A DNA stretch of 64,000 bases from assembly GCF_011386835.1 (NCBI RefSeq), contig NC_088795.1, forward strand, positions 100,376,434-100,440,433. Direction: 5' to 3'. Shown piece by piece: positions 33,463-45,730 of the stretch. The stretch's first letter is position 1. Each line of letters opens with the position of its first letter. The DNA comes from Chrysemys picta bellii (taxonomy: Eukaryota; Chordata; Testudines; Emydidae). The translations under genes and the position numbers were made by a program. Below the pieces are notes generated by a model, which made no database searches, was not told where the DNA came from, and saw only the letters and a list, made by a program, of their open reading frames with translations.

Positions 33463-35399
33463 ACAGCCTTACATGCTACATTTTTCTAAGCTAGCTATAA
33501 AAAAAGAGAGATCCCCCCCCCCAATGATTAAAATAAGAAAATTGAAAGGTTGGCAGGTAACATAAAGGACTAATAAAATGGGGGTCAATTAACAATATGG
33601 TTAACTTCTTTAAACCAACTGAAACTGGGTTAAAAAAATATTTAGTTGCTTTGTGGAAAAAGTAATAAAGATCTTTTATGCAATTAGTTTTGTATTGAAT
33701 GCTATATTTAGACATATGAAGTGTTTACAGGATGTGAAGAATACAAGGCAACTATATTTTCAATACTCTCGCCTACAGATGGGGAAAAAAGCTGGCCCCA
33801 TTCCATAGCAACTGCCAGCAAAATCAAGTTTGGAAGGAAGGAAGGCTCTTTGGTTGAAGGGAAGGAAAAGAGAAATAACAGGCTTTGGAGCTGGGCTGGC
33901 CTGAAGGAAGGACATTGGATCTGAGGCGGAGAATATCTATGGGGTGAGCTGGGCAGGCCTGAACTAGGAAGTAGGAACCCTAGGAACAACCAAGCATGGG
34001 GAGAAGACTTGGGCTGGACTTTACTTTGTCTTATTGTTCATTTGTTTGTTAATAACAGGAAAGGGATGTGTTTTAATCATATACAGGGCTCAGAAACTCG
34101 TATCTCTTAAAAAGAAAAAAGTAAGTCCAATGGGATGAGATGGCAACTGTAGTAGGTATTTTTTTGTATGGTAAAGTACAATGCTACTTGCAATAAGAAG
34201 CTGTGAAAAATCTTAAGTCATCCAGCAATAGAGAGATGGCACCACATTCTGCTCCCAGTTACCCCTGTTCTGCTCTTTTGGGATGGAACCACTATGTTCT
34301 GTATATTCAAATAATAATTGTTCTATGGAGTTATTTTTAAACCATGATCTTGCTCCAATAAGTGTGTCAATCCACACCTCAAATATTGCTTGAAAATTCC
34401 TATTGGTGAGAAATAAAATAACCATTAAAAACCCACTATCTCTGATTTGTTTGAATTCGTACAAGTCTGTTAATACTTTCATAGATACGCTGGTTGACCA
34501 TGAATATATGGTTGCTGCTACTACTCCTGAGGTTGCAACTGCTATTTCTTTTTGAGACTGGTGACCAGACCACATCCAAACAATCTAGCATTCTGTACTT
34601 GTTTGCTCAAATCTCTTCTGGATTGTTTTAGAACCTGTTTATCACAATGCAGTCCATTTATTGCCCTAGGGAATGATTATTCTAGTTTGGCCTCCCAGTT
34701 ACTTGTGATATCTTCTAGAGGCTTGGTTTCTCATCTTGCTTTGGATTCTATTATGCATTTCCATCTCTATATATGGATTTTCACAGAGGCAAAATAAAAT
34801 AAATCAAAACAAATGTTTTTACCTATAGATCTTGTTGGGAAAAATGATGATTTTCTTAGACTATCTCAAGAAAAAGTAGATAGGATGTTTTGATTTTTCT
34901 TATATTTAACATCTGAGAAAACTAGATCACTGAAGATGCAAGAGTCCGTTTCCTTCAGCAGTAGAATTTTCTATTTTATTTATTGTCTGAGTGGCCAAAA
35001 TCATGTTGGGTCCTTCACAGGTACATGTAGAGAGATGTCTTTCGTGTCCAAGGAGGATACTGATGAACATTAGATGTGAAAACAAGTGAGGGTAGTAAAT
35101 AAATGTAGTGAAATAGGACAAGGGTTGCAATCATATGATTGTGTGCTTAAAGTGTGTACATCTGGATTGTTCAACTGGTATTTTTGTGAATGATCTGGGG
35201 CCTGGAAAACAGTGTTAAGGAGGATATGCCATGCATAGGTGCACATGGAGGTGGGAGTGGGAAAAGGAAGCAAAGCGGGTGGCTAGGTTGGTATTGCAGA
35301 TGAGGAGGAGTGTGGCAGGATGCCATATGTAGCTACTAAGGTTTTGCCACTGCAAACTGCTCCATGCAGCGAGGTCCTTACTCCCAAATAGAGTCTTAG
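33463..35399. other. Non-coding stretch
   Basis: Nothing recognised beyond short homopolymer runs. Confidence 0.45.
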
Positions 35400-35457
35400 A
35401 GTGAAATCCTGGCCCCCTGAAGTCAATGGGAGTTTTGCCATTGCCATGATTTCACCC
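35400..35457. repeat. Short palindromic dispersed repeat
   Basis: GTGAAATCCTGGCCCC with AAGTCAATGGGAGTTTTGCC and a mirrored ATGATTTCAC. The same AGTCAATGGGAGTTTTGCCA-type core occurs at 45500-45520 and 32760-32780. It is old and diverged. Confidence 0.5.
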
Positions 35458-37322
35458 TTATTTTCTATGCAGGTTCAGCTCACGTGGAGCAGCTTGCAAA
35501 ATTGGGGCCCAACATACTGGGTGCAATTGTATATTAGCCAAATTCTAGCATGAATAGTAAATCCAGGCTTCTCATCCTTGTGACTTAAAAAGTTCCACGT
35601 ATTCTCTTTAAGTGTTTAGGTACCGGTAGTACAGATTATAAAGGCCAACTGCAAAAGCAAACTGAGGTAAGCCCATGTGTATGTACTGAATGCTCCACTG
35701 AGGGCCTGATTCTGTGAGATGCTGAATGCCCTCAATCCCTGGGGCAACACATCAAAAAGTGGTGTAGCTGGGTAGGGTAAACGCACAGCCAGCAACATCA
35801 TTGTCACTTTTTGCCAGCCTTAAAAAACAAAACACAAAGAAAAAGCACTGATAAAATGTGCAAGCACCCCCCCCAAAAAACAGCCCAATAAATGCATAAC
35901 ACATACTGTGCGAGTGTCTTCCATATTCAACATAAGATGTCACACACATGTTGCGCAACATGAAAAGCTTGCAATTCTGTAAGTAAAACAGACAGAAGAG
36001 TGCTGGGTCACTTGATGACTGTGTTCTTCTATGTCCTCAGATACTGATATATTAAGGCCAATTTCTTTACTTTTTCACCACATAGCCAAACCAATCCGAA
36101 TGTGCTAACACATTTGACTGATGCTGAGCTGACTGGACAGGAGCACGGCTCTTTTGAAAATAGACAAAATTCAGAATTCAGCTCTCCTGTCTTTTATGAT
36201 TTTACTTTCCTCAATTTTCCACCCTTTTGATGCAATTAACTGGTGCAGTTTAGGACTGCATTCCACCAGCCTCAATTTCCTGATCACATTTGTATTTGGA
36301 TTGGCTAAATAATAGAAAGGTTCCATTACGTCTCAGATTATTTTGTGATTTTGTCCTAATGTACTGTCCGTTTCTTGCTGTTAATTAGTTCAAATCAGAT
36401 CTCCAATAAGATTCACTGGAGTGTCAACTGCTTGTAATCTGCTGCATCCTACTGAAATTTCCTTCAAATGTTTTTGTGAATTTAATCTTGCTCTCTGACA
36501 TCCCTAGTTGTATAAAATACTCTCTGTTGACAGCGGCACCTAAGCACATATGAATTAATCCTAAAAGGAGCTCATCACTATAGCAATAGGGCTACTCACA
36601 TATGTAAAATTTAGCATATGCTTACCTGTTTTTCTGGACTGAGGTTTATGACCTCCCATTTAACATAATGGGCATTGCAAGTGCTCAGCACTTCTCAAGA
36701 AGTGGCCTGCCTTCACACCCATTCTGTGTGTTGAAATTTGACAGTCAACTCAGTTTATTTTTTTAAATGTAATTTAATCCAAAATTTCAATGTTAAGAAA
36801 ATCAGAAGGAATGGTAAATAACAAAATAAGAACTAAAGTAAATCTGATGTGAAAACGTGTGATGTGTTTTGTTACAGGGTTTTGAGTTGTTACTAGCTTT
36901 TGTTATTTGGGTCTAAACGTAAAGGTTCTATTTCTGTTTATTAAATGTCTTTTTGATATTTGTATTTCATGTAAATCTATAACTGTGCCCTGGAGTCTTT
37001 GTACAAATGATGCTTTGGAAATGTAAATCTGACTAATACCACACCTACCCTTGGCTTCCAGCCCAGCGTCAGAGTTTGACAGGAAGGGATGATTTAATCC
37101 CAGGTTGGATTTCTTGCTGGAGGGAAAGTTGGAGGCAGGGCTGACTCCACCTTCTGGTAAAGCATGTTCTATAGCCAACAATTTGAGCTAACATAGGGCC
37201 TGATACTGTACCAGATATGGAGAAACTCCCATTGACATCAATGAGAGATAAGTGGACCTTTAAATAAATTTACCCAATTGAATAGTTGTCTTCTGTACTG
37301 TTCCTGCTGAGGGAGGCAATGT
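35458..37322. other. Non-coding stretch
   Basis: No recognised feature; AT-rich. Confidence 0.45.
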
Positions 37323-37690
37323 TTAGGCCTTGTCTACACTACAAAGTTTTGTCGACAAAAGGCAGCTTTTGTCGACAAAACAGTGAATGCATACACACTG
37401 TGATGCAACTTTTGGCGGCAAAAATGCCCTGTTTTGGTGACAAAATAAAACCACCCCGACGAGAGTCATAAGGTTTTTGCGCAAAATTTTTGTCGACAAA
37501 GTACCAGTGTAGACACCATGCTTGATTTTATCGCTTTAATTGGCCTCCAGTTGGTGTCCCACAATGTCCATCTGCTCAGCAGTTTGAACTCCCCTGTCCC
37601 TGCAGCCAGGTAAACAACAATCCACTCCTCCCCCTTAGAAGCCCTGTTTGCTCAGTGTGGAGACATCTTATTGCATCTTCCCAGGTGACC

Positions 37691-39442
37691 ATGGCAGGTT
37701 ATCGCAGCAGACGCTCTCCCACTTGGACAACTGTGGATCTGCTGGATCTGCTCAGTATATGGGGAGAGGAAGCTGTGCAGTCCCAGCTGCGCTTGAGCCG
37801 TAGGAATTTTGATGCCTATGGGCAGATTTCTTGAGGCTTGGGTGAAAAGGGTTACAGTTGGGACACACTGTAGTGCAGAGTGAAGACAAAGGAGCTGAAG
37901 CAGGCATACCATGAGGTGAGGGAGGCAAACCGTCACTCCGGTGCTGCACCTAAGACCTGCCGGTTCTATAAGGAGCTGGATGCTATTCTCAGTGGCAACC
38001 CTGCCTCCATTGCCAAGAGCCCCATGGATACTTGGCGGGTCTGGAGGCGGCGGAAAGAGGACCTAACCCGGAGGACAAAGTCATTGATGAAGAGGTGGAG
38101 TTAGATGACGATGTGGATCTCCTGGAGGGATAGCCTGGTGGGGCAGGCAGCCAGGAACTGTTCACCACTCCAGAGGTGTCTAGTCAGTCTCAACAGTTGC
38201 GCTTTGGCGAGCAAGAAGCAGGAGAGGAGATGCCTGGTAAGTAGCTGTGGTTTGTGTAGTGCGGAGGTGGGTTCAGGGTATAGAAATGTACAAGGCTGGC
38301 TGTGTTTCTGTGTGCTGGATATTCCCTATGTAGTTCATCAGTACAGCAGAACAGGGTGTTGATGCATGCCGAGATCTCATGGGAATCCTCCAGAGAGCTC
38401 TCCAGGAAAGTTTCCTGGAGGTACTCGGTAATCCTCCGCCGAAGGTTCCTTGGCAGAGCTGCTTTATTCCTTCCCCCATTGTAGGAAACTTTCTTGCACC
38501 ATTCGGCAATCACTGGTGCAGGGACCAAAGTGTCACACAGGTGAACAGCATAAGGACCAGGGCGGAAGCCACAAGTGTGTAGTAGATGTACACTCGCTTC
38601 CCTGCTTACCCTTAGCAGTGAGCTATCTCCTAGAATGACTGCCGCCTATGGAAAAGTGTGGGAGAATTTTAGAATTTTTTTCCCTAGTCGGCTGTACCAC
38701 AACCCTTGCAGAGTGAGTGCTCTTTCCCCCATGTAGAATGTCCTCCACCCCCCAGCCAACACTCACCATGCTTTGCGTGTTCACTGAGATGTGTGCTTGC
38801 CAAGTGTCAGTGAGAAAGTGATTGCTATGTTACCACAGGTGTATTTTACTGAAATGTTTCAATGCTGTGCGTGAACTTAACAATCATATTTCTATGCATT
38901 GTTCCTTCTCCTTCGGCAGATGTAGCCTGGAGGGACACCCCACACACACCGGCTGAGTGTCTCCGCCAGATTAGAAAGCACCAAAAACAGAGCAAAGAAG
39001 ACATGTGTTCCGGGAGGTACTGAACTTCTCCATTGCAGAGAAAAGGGAATGCAAGGAGTGGAGGGAAGCCGAAAGGCAGGACAGAAAGAAAATCAGAAGT
39101 TTATTAAAGACGCTACTAAGCGAATGATTAAAGTCATGGAGGAGCAAACACAGATGCTGAAGTCCTTAATAATGCTGCAGACTGAGCAGATGCATGTCCG
39201 CCCTCCCCTGCACCACATTCAGAACTCTTTTCCATGCCCCCCAACTCGGCCCACACAGTCCTTTCCACTTTCTGGGACTTCTCGGTTTCCCCTTTTCTCC
39301 ACTCCCTTGGACAGTTTTCAAAATGACCTACACACAGCTCTGAAAGTCTGCCCTTTTCTGGTACCTCCTTTCCCACCAAGCATCTTTGTGTGTTTATGTG
39401 TGTGTTATTTCTTGTGCAATAAAAGCAAAGTTTTTGAATGGT
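37691..39442 (+). pseudogene. Myb/SANT-like protein of Harbinger C, two exons, stops
   Basis: After an acceptor-like CATCTTCCCAG|GTGACC, the Met at 37691 starts WTTVDLLDLLSIWGEEAV, a trihelix block close to family B. Two stops follow (after YGQIS, and in place of the residue before CRVK). The frame then continues with KTKELKQAYHEVREANRHSG and CRFYKELDAIL. The donor GCCTG|GTAAGTAG is at about 38236. Exon 2 starts after TTCGGCAG near 38920 and encodes QIRKH, then a coiled coil MEEQTQMLKSLIMLQTEQM. The frame stays open to 39442, with AATAAA at 39418. Confidence 0.78.
38190..38645 (-). CDS. Conserved intronic opposite-strand exon ORF, family C
   Basis: From the acceptor-like TTTTCCATAG|GCG (exon edge 38645) the frame is open for 152 codons to 38190. 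Residues align with A1: LLRVSRE near the start, a GPYAVHLCDTLV block, then VSYNGGRNKAALPRNL, EYLQETFLESSLED and INTLF (near 38349). After that point similarity to A ends and the frame simply runs on toward the Myb exon. The function is unknown. Confidence 0.5.
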   Translation of the reverse strand, partial: AAVILGDSSLLRVSREASVHLLHTCGFRPGPYAVHLCDTLVPAPVIAEWCKKVSYNGGRNKAALPRNLRRRITEYLQETFLESSLEDSHEISACINTLFCCTDELHREYPAHRNTASLVHFYTLNPPPHYTNHSYLPGISSPASCSPKRNC

Positions 39443-39619
39443 AACTCATCTTTATTTGTTTCCTACAAATTGAGATAGCAGGCACTACCAATACATACAC
39501 AGGCAGTTTAATCATATGCTTACTGGAATGTAAGGCCCCAAATGTCACCATTGCTTCCTAGCAAAACTACATGTAATGTAGCATTGCAGCACCAATCATA
39601 GAGATATACATTACTGGTT

Positions 39620-40815
39620 CTCATTTTCAAAGTGTTGCTTTAAAGCCTCCCTGATTTGAATTTCCCCCCTCTGGGCCCCTCTGATAGATCTGGTTGCTCA
39701 AAATCAGCAGCCAAGTGGTCTGCCTCAACACTCCACCTCTGAGCAAAGCTTTCGCCCTTAGCTTCACAAAGAGTATGCAACATACAACATGCAGCTATGA
39801 CCATGGGAATATTATCCTCATTGAGGTTTAACCTGCGATAAAGGCATCACCAGCATGCCTTTAATCTGCCAAAGGCACATTCCACATCTGGCACCTACTC
39901 AGTCTGTTGTTGAACCATTCCTTACTGCTGTCCAGGTTTCCCGTGTCAGGTTTCAATAGCCATGACTGTAAGGGGTATGCCGGGTTTCCCAGGATCACTA
40001 TGGGCATTTCAATATCCCCCACTGTAATCTTCTGGTCAGGAAAGAAAGTCCCTGCTTATAGCTTTCAATGCAGGCCAGTGTTCCTGAAGATGTGTGTCAT
40101 GCACCTTCCTAGACTACCCCGTGCTGATATCAGTGAAACACCCATGGTGATCCTCAAGCACCTACAATACCATGGAGAAGTACCTCTTCCTATTGATGTA
40201 CTCTGTCGCAAGATGGTCTGGTGCCAAAATTGGAATATATGTGCCATCTATCGCCCCTCCACAGTTAAGGAAACCCATTTCTGCAAAGCCATCCACTATT
40301 TCACGCACATTTCCCAGAGTCACAGTCCTTCATAGCAGGATGCAATTAATTGCCCTGCATACTTGCAGTAACGCAGCCCCAGTGGTCAACTTCCTGAGTC
40401 CAAATTGATTCATGACCGACCAGTAGCAGTCTGGAGTTGCCAGCTTTCACACAGTGCTTGCCACATGCTTCTCTACCAATAGGGCAGCTCTCATTTTGGT
40501 GTCCTTGCACCGTAGTGGTGGGGCGAGCTCTGCACATAGTTCCAGGAAGGTGGCTTTCCACATCCAAAAGTTCTGTAGCCATTGCTCATCATCCCATACC
40601 TGCATGATGATACGAGCCCACCATTCAGTGCTCGTTTCTGGAGCTCAAAAGTGATGGTCTACCCTGTGTAGCTGTTCTGTGAATGCCAAAAGCAATCTAA
40701 AGTTGCTCCTATCCGTATCATACAGCATGTCAGGCAACTGGGAGTCTTCTTCAGTTAAGAACTTTGTGATTAACTGCACTGCCATCCGCAATGTTTTCAT
40801 GACAGTTATCAGAGC
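39620..40815 (-). pseudogene. Harbinger DDE nuclease, family C, heavily broken
   Basis: On the minus strand, shifting frames give EQWLQNFWMWKATFLELC (about 40570), RAALLVEKHVAS, GGAIDGTYIPILAPDHLATE (about 40250, first catalytic D retained), YFSMVL and the complement of a VECAFG-type block near 39880. Stops and frameshifts occur every 30-60 codons. The first recognisable Met is near 40800, upstream of KTLRMAVQLITKFL. Confidence 0.8.
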
Positions 40816-41202
40816 ATAAGAGAGCAGTGCGGGATCCATCCCTTCTCACAAAGATGCTGGGGTGCAAGGGCCATTGAAAAATGCCACACAAAAAAACCTG
40901 GAAGCCCATAGACTGCTGGGAAAGAAAGCAATGCATCATGGGACATTGAGCCTGTTCCCAAGATGTGTTGTGATCCGCTTGGTTTTCCCACAAGACCTAG
41001 CGGCAGAAGGTGTCGAGCTGGACTGTGGGATAGGTACCCACAGTGCACTGCTCACACTGTCAATGCTAGGGCCCCAAGTGTGGATGTGCTCTGCTGACAG
41101 AGGGAGGGAGTGTGAACATGCAATACCGATTTTTATTATAGCTCTTTTTGAGTGTCAACATAACTTTTGTCACCAAAACTCTGTAGTGTAGACAAGACCT
41201 TA

Positions 41203-41744
41203 GAGATTAACGCATTTGGATTTGATACTGACCTGGCTGGATTTCCTACATCAACCATGTTCTATAAAAAAAATGTGTGAATTTAAGGTAATGAAAGGTG
41301 CCAGAAAAGAGGCTGAAATCCTCTGTTTATCCACAGAATTATAGATAGCATCCCCCTGATACCACACAAATATGTCTTGTGCTGATGTGGATTGATCACT
41401 TGCAGGGAGAGAAAGGAGGTCATACTAAATGATCATTTAAACCCTTGTCCTCCTGCTGACACTGCCTTGAAAGTTGCCAATGAATGCTGATTGCCAACTG
41501 TGTTGGAATGGTGTTTGTGAAATAAACACTTCTTCACTGGGAACTGCCCTGAGATAATCAAACTCATTTCATGTAGAGGACCACATCTAGGGCTTTATTC
41601 TGATCTCATGTACAATAGTGTAAATCAGTAATAAGGTATTAAAGTCAATAGAGTTATGCCTTTGTAGAATGTTAATAAGTGAAATCAGAATCAGGGCCCT
41701 AATTTCTAATTCGCCATTCCCAGTCAAAAATATGGAACATAGGA
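41203..41744. other. Non-coding stretch
   Basis: Nothing recognised. Confidence 0.4.
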
Positions 41745-42070
41745 ATTGTCACATAGGCTCAAGGCAGGAGCTCATCTACTTCATTATCCTCTATCTCCAA
41801 CATTAGCCAGCACCAAATGGTTCAGAGAAAGGTGCAAGATCTTCAAAGTGGACAATTATGGGATAACTGGGATAACCTTCCCATAAAACAAATTTCTTCC
41901 TAACCTTCACAGGCTTTCTTATGCCATGAAGCATGACAGTTTATATCCTTCCAAACTTAAAAAAATTCTGTCTAATGGAACAGTGGATCTTCTCATTATT
42001 ATACATATATGGCCACTCCATGTCCAAGCCTGCTAAGCTCTTGAACTCATTGTTCATTGCACTGTGAATG
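41745..42070 (-). mobile_element. CR1 3' remnant, minus strand
   Basis: CAAATGGTTCAGAGAAAGGT, GCAAGATCTTC and AAATTTCTTCCTAACCTTCA are the complement of a CR1 3' region. A plus-strand copy of the same segment is at 60060-60405. Further on, CCTGCTAAGCTCTTGAACTC continues the same region. Confidence 0.65.
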
Positions 42071-43229
42071 GTAACTGCACTGCAGAAGCAAATTACATAT
42101 AGCTGCCTTTTGATTCTTCCTTTCTGCATGGGTATTGTGGCATCATCTGTGATATCGCCAGAAATTTATAGAGCTCTGGGAACTCCATCGTGGTAAAGTG
42201 ATATCTAGTGCCTTAATTATTCCTCTCCAGCCTAATGCTCATTTCCTTAGTTATCTGACATATATTTCTCTTCCAGATTTCTCTGTGACACACCTGTAAT
42301 GGTACATGGGTTACAATGGTTTGAGGGGCTGTCATGGATGCAGGCTTGTGGGGACGTGGGGGGGGGGGGGGGGGAACGGACGGACAGGGTGGCCCCCACC
42401 CCCAGATTTGCTGCTTGGCTTGTACTGAACATGCTCACACAGACTGAGCATGCTCAGTAACACTGCTGAAGGCGGCTGCCCTCACTCCCCCTCCCCCCTC
42501 TCCTATTGGTCAGGCACGGGTTGCTTCACATGCAGCAGCTGCCAGAAGCATTCTGCCTGTGAAGTGCTGAGGCAGGAAGAATATTTCTCGGGGTACTGGG
42601 AGGAGTGTGCTTGGATGCAGCTTTTAACTCTTTTCAGAGGTGCTGCAGGTGTTCCCTCCAGTGCCAGTCTGAAGCTGCCAGCTGGTATGCAGGAGGGGTA
42701 AGGCCCCGGCCACACCTGTATCCCATAGGTACTTCCTGTGGGGTGAGGTGTGCCTCTGGCAATGCTAATACACACCCCTCTCCTTGGTGTATTCAGGGAA
42801 TGCAAGCATCAGCATTCTGGCTGTCCCACATGCAAATAATTAAGGGAGTGGCAGGAGTGGTGTCTCTTCCTCTTCTGCCTCTGCATGGAGTAACCAGAAG
42901 CCAGCCCTATTTTATCAGTGTATGTGTCCGTGTGCGTGTGCATGTGTGTGTGTGTGTGTATTTATATACATTATCTAGATAAATACTTTATGTAACTAGA
43001 GTTACATTTCTGATCAATCTATTTATTGTTGGGCTTGCATAAACATGCACAATCCTCTGAATAATGACAACAGGCCCAGGTTCTTTAAATGAAACAGCTC
43101 ATTCGTTTGTTACTTGAAAAGTGTACAGAGGTAACTCCCCTGCTGCTGGTGTGGCTGTTACAATAATTTTTTCTCTATCATTAAGAGCATCATAATTTGC
43201 CAGTAATCACCGGTTAAATCTTCTGTAGA
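42071..43229. other. Non-coding DNA with repeat pieces
   Basis: 42358-42374 is a G-run. 42405-42530 matches the repeat at 21005-21100 (GCTGCTTGGCTTGTACTGA, GAGCATGCTCAGTAACACTG). 42930-42962 is a (TG)n tract. 42530-42900 shows no recognised feature. Confidence 0.5.
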
Positions 43230-43345
43230 AAACTCCCAGATTGTAAGGCCAGAAGGGACCACTGTGATTATCTGTCTGACCTCCTACATAACATAGGCTC
43301 TAAGATTTCCCTAAATTAATTCCTGTTTAGCTACTGGGATTACAC
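43230..43345 (-). mobile_element. CR1 3' terminus, minus strand
   Basis: AAGGCCAGAAGGGACCACTG, TGACCTCCTACATAACATAG and CCCTAAATTAATTCCTGT form a standard reptile CR1 end read in reverse. It is short and 5'-truncated. Confidence 0.75.
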
Positions 43346-43638
43346 CTGGGTATTATTATTGATTTGGCAATTTAAAATTTGCATCCTCTTGGACCTCAGG
43401 GGCAGCTGCTCTCCAGCATACTATGTGCATCCACCATGTGGGGCTCAGAGATACCACCAATGCCCCGTGTGGCTGCAATAGAAGTAAATGCTTTGAGCCT
43501 GAATCTCTTCTTATTTACAGCAATCCTACACCAGTGTAATTGCATTTACTTCAATTTAGTTACACCAACTTTACAGCAGTGAAACATGGATGCCAAGGAA
43601 TGTTGAAGCATGGTGGACTGACATTTTCAATTCTCTTT

Positions 43639-43924
43639 GGCTTGGTCTACACTAACCCCCCAAATCGAACTAAGGTACGCAACTTCAGCTACGTGAATAA
43701 CGTAGCTGAAGTTCGAAGTACCTTAGTTCGATCTTACCTCGGTCCACACGCGGCAGGCAGGCTCCCCCGTCGACTCCGCGGTACTCCTCTCGCTGAGCTG
43801 GAGTACCGCAGTCGATGGCGAGCACTTCCGGGTTCGACTTATCGCGTCCAGACAAGACGCGATAAGTCGAACCCAGAAGTTCGATTGCCAGCCGCCGAAC
43901 TAGCGGCTGGGTATAGACGTACCC
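43639..43924 (+). mobile_element. Harbinger-like MITE with two hairpins, 286 bp
   Basis: Starts GGCTTGGTCTACACTA and ends GGTATAGACGTACCC, flanked by TTT on both sides (43636-43638 and 43925-43927). The first hairpin pairs ACTAAGGTACGCAACTTCAG with its complement ending at 43731. A second, absent from 21569-21816, pairs GGGTTCGACTTATCGCGTC with GACGCGATAAGTCGAACCC around 43831-43873. A 209-codon ORF crossing it has no recognisable motif and is a by-product of the hairpins. Confidence 0.9.
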
Positions 43925-43927
43925 TTT

Positions 43928-45439
43928 GTCTTCATCAGCTGCTTCATATTAAATGGCAGAATAAAATCAGCAATGAGGATATTTGTAGCCAAACCCAGCA
44001 ATTGTCTCCATCAGCACTGGTTTGGTTTTGGCAGCTTTCTAAGTACAGACATGCTATCAGGATGGAAGCCCAACAAATTACTAAGCAAATTCATTCAGGA
44101 AAGCTGCTACGAGGCCAGCAAGTGTATAGTCGCCAAAAGTTCTGGCGGCATGATAAGAACCTATACTGACAACCAGCCAGACCATTTTAAGGACCTAGCT
44201 AGAGATCAATCCAAGTGGCACTCAGTCTGCAAGGAAGCTATATGCTTTTGGGATTTGCTTTGATGATGATGGTGAATTTACACTGGTACTAGTGAGAGGA
44301 AAGTCAGGGCCTTTGTAACTGATAACCTGGGAGGGACCCAGATGAGTCAGCACTACTTTTGTGTCTGGATAGGAAGAATGGTCTTTTGATTAAGACACTG
44401 AATTGGAGTTCAGGAGACGTGTTCCTGTAATGCTCCCAATGGTGGTTCAAGAGTGTGAGTACCAACCTCAGGGTAGACAGTTAAAAACCAGGGCACAAAC
44501 CCCAAATTGGTTGTGAGTTGTAAACTTAGATTTCACTAGCCAACTGCACCAAGTGCAAACTTCTTAGACACTTTAACAGCCTAAACATGGAGTCACAGAC
44601 CGTCCCCTTAGGTACTCCGGTCTGTCTTGTCTTGAAAGTGTATCTCTGTGATAAATGGCCCCTTACGCCAAGAATCACAACAATATTCAGGTTATGCCTG
44701 ATCCCAAAGGATCAGTTACTTACTCCATGTTAATTGTACTTTAGGTCTTACACCAAAGACGCTTGTAGCCAAACCAATAGTGAACTATATGAAGATGTAT
44801 TAAATAGGAAAAGGAAATTGGAGTTATTTTCAAGGTTAAAGCAAGCAAACAGACACATGAATGAGTTACAGTCTTAGATTTCAAAAGGTAGTATAGGCTT
44901 CTATAATCATCAAGCTCTATTTGATCTTTAGGGCTAACCCAGGCTCAGCAGCTGGGGATCTCTTGCTTATGCCTAGAAACACCCCTGAAACCTCTCCCCC
45001 TGCATGAATACGAGCAGCATAGAGATGTTTAGTTCCTTTGGTTTGGGGTTTTTAATCCCCCTCCTGCCGTGTGCTCTGAGCTGCAAACTCAGCAGATGGG
45101 AGGAGTCCACTTGCATGACTCATCTTCATGGGGCGGAGAGCAGAACATTAAGAGTCTTTAGTCCTTTTATTATATACAGTTGCAGAGGCTTACAATACAA
45201 CTGCTCAAATATTACATTACACTTTGTAACATGAATATTACAAGTAAGATTAATGCATGCAGCAATTCACAAGCATCCATACACTACATACTTTCTTATA
45301 ATTCTAATACCTATTCTATCAATATTAACCCACAAGTGAACCAGATAGATTCCAGCTATGCATCCGTCGGTGTCTCATTGAGACATGGGGACCTCGACAT
45401 GAGCTGGCACCCGACCTGCCAGCATCACAGTTCTATTCC
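43928..45439. other. Non-coding stretch
   Basis: A degraded tRNA-like SINE head may lie at 44380-44440 (TTGATTAAGACACTGAATTG, GGAGTTCAGGAGACGTGTTC). Otherwise nothing is recognised. Confidence 0.35.
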
Positions 45440-45730
45440 CAGCTCTGTCATAAACTTACTTTGGGCAATTCATTGAGGTCCTCACCCTGTGCCATTTATG
45501 TCAATGGAAGTTTTGCCATTGATTTCAATGGTTGTAGGATTAGGCCCCTTAATTCTTTCCCATCTGTAAATTGGGAATAAGAATTCTTTCTTTGTCTGTC
45601 TGGTCTATTTAGAGTTTAAGCTTTACAGAGCAGGAGCTGTCTTTTACTATGTAAAGAGCCTAGTACAATAGGGTTCTGATCTCAGTGGGGGCTTCTAAGC
45701 ACTCCCATAATACAAATAAAGTAATAATAA
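45440..45730 (+). mobile_element. CORE-type SINE remnant
   Basis: AGCTCTGTCATAAACTTACT, GGGCAATTCATT, CCCATCTGTAAATTGGGAAT and a tail AAGCTTTACAGAGCAGGAGC...AATACAAATAAAGTAATAAT follow the order of a MIR-like SINE. A palindromic insert (45478-45548, around GGAAGTTTTGCCATTGATTT) lies in its middle. Confidence 0.6.

Larger units (their letters stand above)
37326..41199 (+). mobile_element. PIF/Harbinger DNA transposon, family C
   Basis: It starts GGCCTTGTCTACACTACAAA and ends CTGTAGTGTAGACAAGACC. TTA flanks both sides exactly (37323-37325 and 41200-41202). The subterminal GTCGACAAAA motif repeats at 37352, 37373 and near 37491. At 3.87 kb it carries a plus-strand Myb-like gene, a minus-strand nuclease gene and the third intronic reading frame, all in the same order as A1. 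The coding parts are the most decayed of the three families. Confidence 0.93.

Noticed and set aside
37326..37500. Telomere-like or satellite meaning of repeated TTTTGTCGACAAAA
   Set aside because: These are subterminal palindromic motifs of Harbinger family C, bounded by its ends and TTA duplications.
43540..44169. 209-codon ORF
   Set aside because: About half of it is the hairpin MITE at 43639-43924; the remainder has no recognisable protein feature.
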